From the NCBI GenBank assembly GCA_964461295.1, contig CAYWTX010000516.1, positions 1 to 10,890 on the forward strand: a DNA stretch of 10,890 nt. Direction: 5' to 3'. This document shows positions 6,781-10,890 of this stretch, piece by piece. A program made the translations under genes and the position numbers. Each line of letters starts with the position of its first letter. Positions within the stretch are counted from its first letter, which is position 1. Under the pieces are notes generated by a model. The model was not told the origin of the DNA, searched no databases, and saw only the letters and a program-made list of their open reading frames with translations. This DNA is from CAYWTX01 sp964461295 (GTDB lineage: Bacteria > Planctomycetota > Phycisphaerae > SM23-33).

Positions 6781-7772
6781 ACCCGCCGGTGGCGCGATAC
6801 TCCTGCGACCTGCACTGTCACACCACCCGATCCGACGGCAACGACACGCCGCGCGAGCTGATCGACAACGCCGCCGCGGCCGGCCTGCGCGTCCTGGGCA
6901 TCACCGACCACGACATCACGCCGCCGCTGACGGTCGAGCTGCCCGACGGGCGGGAGGCGTCCGCCGTCGAGTACGCCGCCGGCAAGGGCGTGCGCCTCGT
7001 GCCGGGTTACGAGTTCTCCTGCGACACGTGGGTTGACGACGTGCACATCTGCGGCTACGGCCTGGACTGGGAGCAGGCCGATCTGCTGGCCGAGGTGGAA
7101 GCGGCCGAGCGGAGCAAGAGCCGCGCATACGAGGAGTTGTGCGAACGGCTGAGCGAGGCGGGCATGGGCCTGGATTGGGGGAACGACTTGCTGAACTACA
7201 CCGCGCCCGACGGGCGGCGGGCGCGGCGCCGGCCCGAAGACGTGCAGCGCAAGCACGTCTTCGAGGCGATGGCTGCCAAGGGATACGCCGCGACGTGGGC
7301 GGAGGCGAAGGTCCTGGTGCGTGACAATCCACGCCTGAACGTGCAGCGGCGGAAGATCGACCCCGCCGAGGCGATCTCGCTGATCCACCGCTGCGGCGGC
7401 GTGGCCGTGCTGGCCCACCCACACCTGATCGACGAGGTGATCAACCTCCCCCCCATCGGGGGGGACGGGGCAGGGACCGCCCCTGGGGGGGCACGCACCC
7501 GCGAACAATATGTCGACGCCCTGATCGCGGCCGGGCTGGACGGCATCGAGGTCCGCTACACGTACGACAAGACAAGCTACAAGGGCAGCCTCACGCCCGA
7601 GCAGATCGAGGCCGAGGTGCGCAGCCGCTATGCCGGGCGGCTGAGGATGCTCAGCGGCGGCAGCGACTACCACGCCGACCACCGCAAGGGCGCCAAGAAG
7701 GTGCGTGCTCTGGGCGAGCGCGGGCTGACGATGGATGAATTCAGCGCGGCCTTCGCCGCGTTCCTGCGATAG
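6777..7772 (+). CDS. PHP-domain metal-dependent phosphoesterase (TrpH/YciV-like)
   Basis: A 331-residue PHP protein. Metal-ligand motifs appear in order: DLHCHTTRSDG (11-21; His13, His15, Asp20), GITDHD (41-46), PGYEFSCD with Glu79 (76-83), VHICGYG with His90 (89-95), LAHPHLID with His214 (212-219), and GGSDYHADHR with Asp297/His299 (294-303). Together they form the trinuclear site of the family, whose members hydrolyse phosphate esters such as nucleoside 3',5'-bisphosphates or RNA 5' ends. Its ATG overlaps the aldolase stop by 4 bases, so the two are coupled, which favours a phosphatase role on an intermediate of the same sugar pathway (inference). About 15-17 residues (224-240, Gly/Pro/Ala-rich) are inserted between HPHLIDEVI and the strand YVDALIAAGLDGIEV; they are encoded by a G-run/C-run palindromic stretch. 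The stop TAG is 20 bp before the DeoC-like gene. Confidence 0.9.
   Translation: MNPPVARYSCDLHCHTTRSDGNDTPRELIDNAAAAGLRVLGITDHDITPPLTVELPDGREASAVEYAAGKGVRLVPGYEFSCDTWVDDVHICGYGLDWEQADLLAEVEAAERSKSRAYEELCERLSEAGMGLDWGNDLLNYTAPDGRRARRRPEDVQRKHVFEAMAAKGYAATWAEAKVLVRDNPRLNVQRRKIDPAEAISLIHRCGGVAVLAHPHLIDEVINLPPIGGDGAGTAPGGARTREQYVDALIAAGLDGIEVRYTYDKTSYKGSLTPEQIEAEVRSRYAGRLRMLSGGSDYHADHRKGAKKVRALGERGLTMDEFSAAFAAFLR
7448..7491 (+). repeat. C7/G7 palindrome and G-run cluster inside the PHP gene, potential G-quadruplex
   Basis: Seven C (7448-7454), ATC, seven G (7458-7464) form a perfect hairpin. It is followed by GGGG (7467-7470), GGG (7473-7475) and a seven-G run (7485-7491). On the + (coding) strand the four G-runs are separated by 2, 2 and 9 bases, which satisfies a G-quadruplex pattern that competes with the hairpin. 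It is in frame and encodes the odd Gly/Pro loop of the PHP protein. Confidence 0.55.
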
Positions 7773-7792
7773 CAGGCCCCAACGGAGAGAAC

Positions 7793-8503
7793 ATGCTGGA
7801 CCTGAAACGACTGGACAGAAAGGCGTTGGCCAAGGCGCTGGACTTCTCGATCCTGCCCAAGGAGACGACGGAAAAGGAGATCGTCGACGGCTGTACGGTC
7901 ACGCGGAAGTACGGTTTCGCCGCGTTCTACTCCAGCAGCGCCTACTGGACGCCGCTGGTCTGCCGCGAACTGGCCGGCATGAGCGACGTCGAGATCGGCA
8001 CGGGCATCGCGTTCCCGTTCGGAAACGCGCCGGCCGCCGTCAAGGCATTCGAGGTCGAGGACGCGGTCCGCCGCGGCTGCACGGCCGTGGACCTGGTGAT
8101 GAACATCGGCGCCCTGCGGAGCGGCGACCGCCGCGCGGTGGAAGAGGAGTTGGCGCTGTTCGCGAAGGCGGCCGGCCCGGCCGTCACCAAGTGCATCCTG
8201 GAAGTGTGCTACCTGAGCAACGAGCAGATCGCCGCGGCGTGCAAGATGGTGGCGCAGGCGGGCATCCACTACGCCAAGACCTCGACGGGGCAGTTCGAGG
8301 GGCCGGGCATGAAGCAGTTCCTGGTGATGCGCGAGACGCTGCGCGGCACCGGCGTGAAGCTGAAGGTTGCGGGCGTGAAGTTCCCCCGCCCCCAGAACGC
8401 GATGGTGTTCCTGATGGCCGGGGCGGACCGCATCGGCACGCGGGCGGCCCCGGAGATCGTCGACGCGCTGGACGAAATGAGATCCATCGGCCTGCCGGGC
8501 TGA
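7793..8503 (+). CDS. DeoC-family class I (Schiff-base) aldolase, divergent
   Basis: A 236-residue (beta/alpha)8 protein, close to the usual DeoC length (about 220-260). DeoC cleaves 2-deoxyribose 5-phosphate to glyceraldehyde 3-phosphate and acetaldehyde. Conserved here are Asp17 (LDFSIL), Asp100 in DLVMNIGALRSGD (100-112), ILEVCYLSNEQI (135-146), the Schiff-base Lys162 in AKTSTGQ (161-167), and Lys191 as the proton-relay lysine. AGADRIGTR (209-217) closes the barrel. The phosphate-binding GVKxSGGIR segment is altered: it reads LKVAGVKFPRPQNA (190-203), without the glycine pair. The true substrate may therefore differ from deoxyribose 5-phosphate, for example a LacD/LsrF-like sugar phosphate. 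GGAGAG lies about 7 nt before ATG 7793, and the gene is 20 bp behind the PHP gene, so it is in the same operon. Family assignment is firm; function is tentative. Confidence 0.85.
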   Translation: MLDLKRLDRKALAKALDFSILPKETTEKEIVDGCTVTRKYGFAAFYSSSAYWTPLVCRELAGMSDVEIGTGIAFPFGNAPAAVKAFEVEDAVRRGCTAVDLVMNIGALRSGDRRAVEEELALFAKAAGPAVTKCILEVCYLSNEQIAAACKMVAQAGIHYAKTSTGQFEGPGMKQFLVMRETLRGTGVKLKVAGVKFPRPQNAMVFLMAGADRIGTRAAPEIVDALDEMRSIGLPG

Positions 8504-8577
8504 CGGCCGGAACATACACCACAGAGGCACGATGCGGGCTTTGCCCCCAACCTAAGGACGGAGCCAGGAACCCGGGA

Positions 8578-8670
8578 AACAGCCGAGGACGAGGACGACG
8601 ACGAGAACGAAATGCAGATACAGTACAACGGTCGTCCTCGTCCTCCTCCCCGTCGTCGTCGTCGGCTGTT
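8578..8670. repeat. Large imperfect inverted repeat with GAC/GTC triplets in the aldolase-kinase spacer
   Basis: The outer ends AACAGCCGA (8578-8586) and TCGGCTGTT (8662-8670) are perfectly complementary. Inside, GAGGACGAGGACGAC (8585-8599) is the exact reverse complement of GTCGTCCTCGTCCTC (8631-8645), a 15-bp stem with a 31-base loop. The right side holds a further (GTC)n stretch (8651-8663), so the strand can pair in alternative registers. It occupies most of the 203-bp gap and would be transcribed ahead of the kinase gene. No T-run follows. It could be an attenuating or mRNA-processing structure, or a dispersed triplet-type element. Confidence 0.6.
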
Positions 8671-8706
8671 CGGGGATCCCGCGGCCCCAGTCAGAAAGGT
8701 GAACCG

Positions 8707-10251
8707 ATGGGCAAGTATCTGGCCGGAGTGGACGTTGGCACCACGGGGGCACGCTGCACGATCTTCGACCTGGCCGGCACGGCCCTCGGCGGGCACTACC
8801 GCGACTACGGCGCGGAGTACCCGCGGGCGGGCTGGGTCGAGCAGGACGGCGAACTGCTGATCGAGCGTGCGATGGAGGCCTGCCGGGCCGCGGTGGCCCG
8901 GTCGGGCATCGACCCGCGCGAGATCGCTTCGGTCGGCCTGTCCGCGCAGCGGTCCGTCACCGTGCCGGTGGATTCCGCCGGCCGGCCCGTGCGGCGGATG
9001 TTCTCGTGGCAGGACGCGCGCACAGCCGAGCAGGTGGAGGAGTTGCGGGCGCTGGTGGACGAGGCCGAGTACTACGCGACCAGCGGCCTGCCTCTGGGCA
9101 CGACGTGGATCGTGACGAAGATCCTGTGGATGCGCCGGCACGAGCCGGACCTGTACGCCCGCACGGCTCGGTTCGTGCAGAACCAGGACCTCGTGCTGCG
9201 GGCGTTCGGCGCCGAACAGTTCCACACCGACACGTGTTGCATGGCGTTCTACGGCCTGTGGGACGTCCGCCGCTCGCAGTGGAACCTGCCGCTGCTGAAG
9301 AAGCTCGGGCTCACCAGCGACCAGTTCGGCACGCCGACGCGGCCGGGCACGCCCGTCGGCACGGTCAGCCGGGCCGCGGCGGAGAAGACCGGCTTCGCGC
9401 CCGGCACGCCGTTGTGCGTGGGCGCGGGCGATCAGAACTGCAGCGTCGTCGGCATGGGTGCCGTGCGCCCGGGAATGGCCACCGTCACGCTCGGCACGGC
9501 GGGGCTGGCGATCCTCTCGACCAGTGAGCCGGCGGCCGGGTTCGGCGGCATGATGATCACCAACCACGCCGTGCCCGGGATGTGGGAGATCGAGGGGCTG
9601 AGCAACGCCGCGGCGGCCGCGTTCCGCTGGTTCCGCGACACCATCGGCACGCACGAGGCGCACGTGGAGCGCACCGGCGGCGCCAGCGCCTACGAGCAGC
9701 TCACGGCCCTGGCGGCGCAGGCGCCGCTGGGCAGCAAGGGGCTGCTGTTCCTGCCCTACCTCGCGACAGCGGCCACGCCGCGTTGGAACCCGCAGGCCCG
9801 CGCCGCGTTCATCGGGATGTCGTTCGCGCACGGGCGGGCCGAACTGGCCCGGTCGGTCATGGAGGGGGTGGTGCTGGAGATTCGCGACATCGTGGAGCAG
9901 TGGTTCAAGGCCGGGTTGAGCCTGAAGCTGCTGCGGATCGGCGGCGGGGCGACCCGTTCGCCCCTGTGGAACCAGATCCAGGCGGACGTATACGGCCTGC
10001 CGGTGGAGACGCTGCGCGGAGGCGAATCGACGGTGCTGGGCGCGGCGCTGCTGGGCGGCGTGGGCGCCGGCGTGTTCGGCTCCATCGACGAGGGCGTGCA
10101 GGCGATGGTCCACGTGGCCGACCGGATTCAGCCCGACACGGCCGCCCACCGCCGCTACCAGGAGATGTACGAGGCCTACGTGGCCGCGTACAACGGCCTG
10201 TGCGACAGCGGCGCCTTCGGGGCCATCCACCGGCTCCAGGCAACCGCCTGA
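8707..10251 (+). CDS. FGGY-family carbohydrate kinase (xylulokinase/LsrK-like)
   Basis: A 514-residue cytoplasmic sugar kinase of normal family length, which transfers the ATP gamma-phosphate to a pentulose, hexulose or similar substrate. FGGY_N opens with the phosphate loop GVDVGTTGARC (7-17) and has the sugar-site segment FSWQDART (99-106). GAGDQNC (239-245) carries the expected catalytic base Asp242. FGGY_C has TLGTAG (261-266), EIEGLSNAAAAAFRWF (294-309) and the ATP-binding RIGGGATRSPLWNQIQADVY (410-429), then EST..GAALLG (440-450). The start is ATG 8707, preceded by AAAGGTG at a short spacing. The frame is open further upstream, but that region overlaps the DeoC-like gene and the inverted repeat and shows no homology. 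It is separated from the aldolase genes by 203 bp with a strong hairpin, so it may be separately regulated. The sugar is unresolved: xylulose-, AI-2- or other ketose-type kinases all fit. Confidence 0.92.
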   Translation: MGKYLAGVDVGTTGARCTIFDLAGTALGGHYRDYGAEYPRAGWVEQDGELLIERAMEACRAAVARSGIDPREIASVGLSAQRSVTVPVDSAGRPVRRMFSWQDARTAEQVEELRALVDEAEYYATSGLPLGTTWIVTKILWMRRHEPDLYARTARFVQNQDLVLRAFGAEQFHTDTCCMAFYGLWDVRRSQWNLPLLKKLGLTSDQFGTPTRPGTPVGTVSRAAAEKTGFAPGTPLCVGAGDQNCSVVGMGAVRPGMATVTLGTAGLAILSTSEPAAGFGGMMITNHAVPGMWEIEGLSNAAAAAFRWFRDTIGTHEAHVERTGGASAYEQLTALAAQAPLGSKGLLFLPYLATAATPRWNPQARAAFIGMSFAHGRAELARSVMEGVVLEIRDIVEQWFKAGLSLKLLRIGGGATRSPLWNQIQADVYGLPVETLRGGESTVLGAALLGGVGAGVFGSIDEGVQAMVHVADRIQPDTAAHRRYQEMYEAYVAAYNGLCDSGAFGAIHRLQATA

Positions 10252-10338
10252 CGCCTGCCGCGGCCGACCCGACGCGTCCTCGCGCCCGGCAGCGGAAAGG
10301 AACCAACCGAAACATCGCCCCGGGAGGGAGGAAAGGGG

Positions 10339-10454
10339 TCGAGTAGAGCAGAGGCGCGCCGATGCGCAGGCCGACGGCTTCCGTTGTGTCCGCCCTTTCG
10401 GCCTTCGCGGCAAATGGTCGCCAAGCCAAGCACCGCGTTTCCTCTGCCCCTCGA
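10339..10454 (-). ncRNA. Structured element resembling a group II intron domain VI end
   Basis: TCGAG (10339-10343) pairs with CTCGA (10450-10454), and GCAGAGG (10348-10354) pairs with CCTCTGC (10441-10447). An inner stem AGGCCGA (10368-10374) pairs with TCGGCCT (10398-10404). The + strand run GAGTAGAGCAGAGGCGCG (10341-10358) matches 17 of 18 bases with the intron copy at 4819-4836. CGTTTCCT followed by a GCCCC-rich stretch recurs at the opposite arm in both places. No domain V is found next to it. It may be a relic of a related intron or a shared structural motif. Confidence 0.4.
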
Positions 10455-10500
10455 GCTTTCATCCCATTGAGTCACCTCATTGGAGCGTCGAATATGACTA

Positions 10501-10566
10501 CGCGGGCAAACAGTCAACTCCCGCGGCCGGTCCTTCCCCGGCTGGACAAGCAGCCTCGTAGGCTGC
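10501..10566. other. Three adjacent hairpins
   Basis: CGCGGG (10501-10506) pairs with CCCGCG (10520-10525). GCCGG (10526-10530) pairs with CCGGC (10538-10542). GCAGCCT (10550-10556) pairs with AGGCTGC (10560-10566) over a CGT loop. They are packed with almost no spacer, as in a folded RNA or a palindrome-rich mobile-element end. No family is recognised. Confidence 0.4.
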
Positions 10567-10621
10567 AACCGACGCCCGCCTTTCCCAAGCGAAGCGTGCG
10601 ACCGCCTATTCTCGTGTCGGT

Positions 10622-10888
10622 TCAGCCGATGCCGCATCGGCTCATCCGATTCCTGTTAATCTGGGCAATCTGCGCAAACCTGGAGATCTGCCGCCCTTCC
10701 CGGCCAAGCCTATCCCCAAGGGATGGGAATGGCAACGCGGCGTTTCGTAAGCGATTCGCCACGAGCTTGACCGTCGCCGCGTTTTCAGATACGCTTGACT
10801 TGTTGGGCTGGCGCCCCGCATGGAGGTCCGCCGCTACGCTGAGGTAGCTCCCCAGGGCGCCCTGCGGGTCGGCCCAGACAATGGATTT
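10622..10888 (-). CDS. Possible 3' end of a gene entering from the right edge
   Basis: A - strand frame is open from the window edge to TGA at 10624-10622 (88 residues). Its first 30 or so codons, KSIVWADPQGALGSYLSVAA onward, have mostly G/C third positions like the real genes. The later part loses that bias and reads through the 9-bp repeat (FAQIAQINRNR) and the hairpin, so the original stop may have been lost or the frame may be chance. No family is recognised. The opposite strand is also open here. Confidence 0.2.
   Translation of the reverse strand, partial: KSIVWADPQGALGSYLSVAADLHAGRQPNKSSVSENAATVKLVANRLRNAALPFPSLGDRLGREGRQISRFAQIAQINRNRMSRCGIG
10624..10642. repeat. Perfect 8-bp hairpin
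   Basis: AGCCGATG (10624-10631), loop CCG, CATCGGCT (10635-10642). No T-run follows on the + strand. It sits 15 bp before the 9-bp tandem repeat and overlaps the stop of the - strand frame at the right edge, so it could serve as a bidirectional terminator without a U-tract. Confidence 0.45.
10658..10693. repeat. Degenerate 9-bp tandem repeat, AATCTGnGC type
   Basis: Four successive 9-mers read AATCTGGGC, AATCTGCGC, AAACCTGGA and GATCTGCCG, preceded by TCCTGTT. This TCCTGTTAATCTGnGCAATCTG pattern is one I associate with dispersed intergenic repeats in Planctomycetes, Bacteroidetes and similar genomes; that link is from memory. It is non-coding in nature although both strands are open across it. 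Confidence 0.5.
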
Positions 10889-10890
10889 GG

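Larger units (their letters stand above)
10252..10890. other. 639-bp distal region without a convincing complete gene, rich in inverted repeats
   Basis: After the kinase stop there is a weak possible terminator (CTGCCG 10255-10260 pairing with CGGCAG 10287-10292, 26-base loop, no T-run). Then come a structured element at 10339-10454, three adjacent hairpins at 10501-10566, one at 10624-10642, and a 9-bp degenerate tandem repeat at 10658-10693. Base composition is less G/C-skewed at third positions than in the coding regions. A long + strand frame (10362-10847) crosses all these structures and shows no domain or credible start, so I treat the region as non-coding. Only the rightmost part may be the edge of a - strand gene. 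Confidence 0.6.

Noticed and set aside
7735..8706. Upstream in-frame extension of the kinase open frame
   Set aside because: It overlaps the PHP and DeoC-like genes in another frame, is Arg/Gly-rich, and lacks homology. ATG 8707 has a ribosome binding site and begins exactly at the FGGY phosphate loop.
8269..10413. 714-residue - strand open frame opposite the kinase
   Set aside because: Composition artefact; the FGGY motifs on the + strand are intact throughout.
10610..10650. Second domain V at the hairpin near 10624-10642
   Set aside because: On the - strand GAGCCGATGCGG resembles the start of domain V, one base shorter than the copy at 4900-4889. The other half forms a simple 8-bp palindrome without the tetraloop, bulge or CGGTTC end.
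10362..10847. 161-residue + strand frame in the distal region
   Set aside because: It crosses several hairpins and the 9-bp repeat (giving the RFLLIWAICANLEIC stretch), has no domain and no strong ribosome binding site.
1..10890. CRISPR array, tRNA or rRNA genes
   Set aside because: No regularly spaced identical repeats with unique spacers, no cloverleaf with a T-loop GTTCGANNC in place, and no rRNA-like conserved segments were seen.

Overview
The window is GC-rich, dense, and coded almost entirely on the + strand. The gene content is a secretion-competent PQQ/BamB-type beta-propeller protein, a large PcRGLX/YetA-like (PL26-type) polysaccharide lyase, class II and DeoC-family aldolases, a PHP phosphoesterase and an FGGY kinase. 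It fits a polysaccharide-degrading bacterium of the Planctomycetes or a similar lineage (Phycisphaerae, Lentisphaerae, Kiritimatiellota, Hydrogenedentes-like). This is inferred from gene content and style; no marker gene in the window settles it.

Layout. 1-88 is the 3' end of an unidentified gene, followed by a strong terminator hairpin (124-151) and a 16-bp palindrome (177-192) that may be an operator. 215-2836 encodes the lyase-like protein. 2889-4502 encodes a secreted PQQ-repeat propeller protein 52 bp downstream. About 4745-5640 is a decayed, 5'-truncated group II intron on the - strand: the C-terminal half of its reverse transcriptase/maturase, a damaged domain V and a domain VI. Its upstream end abuts the first codons of an unrelated - strand gene with a good ribosome binding site and a signal-peptide-like start (5619-5690), so that gene is broken here. 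From 5905 a + strand sugar-phosphate cluster begins: class II ketose-bisphosphate aldolase (5905-6780), PHP phosphoesterase overlapping it by ATGA (6777-7772), a divergent DeoC-family aldolase (7793-8503), a 203-bp spacer holding a large (GAC)n/(GTC)n inverted repeat, and an FGGY sugar kinase (8707-10251). The last 640 bp has no convincing complete gene. It holds several strong hairpins, a 9-bp degenerate tandem repeat, and a structured element that resembles the domain VI end of the group II intron.

Working model (inference). The lyase-like protein points to rhamnogalacturonan or a related acidic polysaccharide. The FGGY kinase would phosphorylate a released ketose or other sugar, one or both aldolases would cleave the phosphorylated product to triose-phosphate-level intermediates, and the PHP protein would remove a phosphate from a pathway intermediate. 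Two mechanistically different aldolases (zinc class II and Schiff-base class I) beside one kinase, with the DeoC-type enzyme lacking the usual phosphate-site glycines, is the least ordinary part of the region. The exact sugar cannot be read from the sequence.
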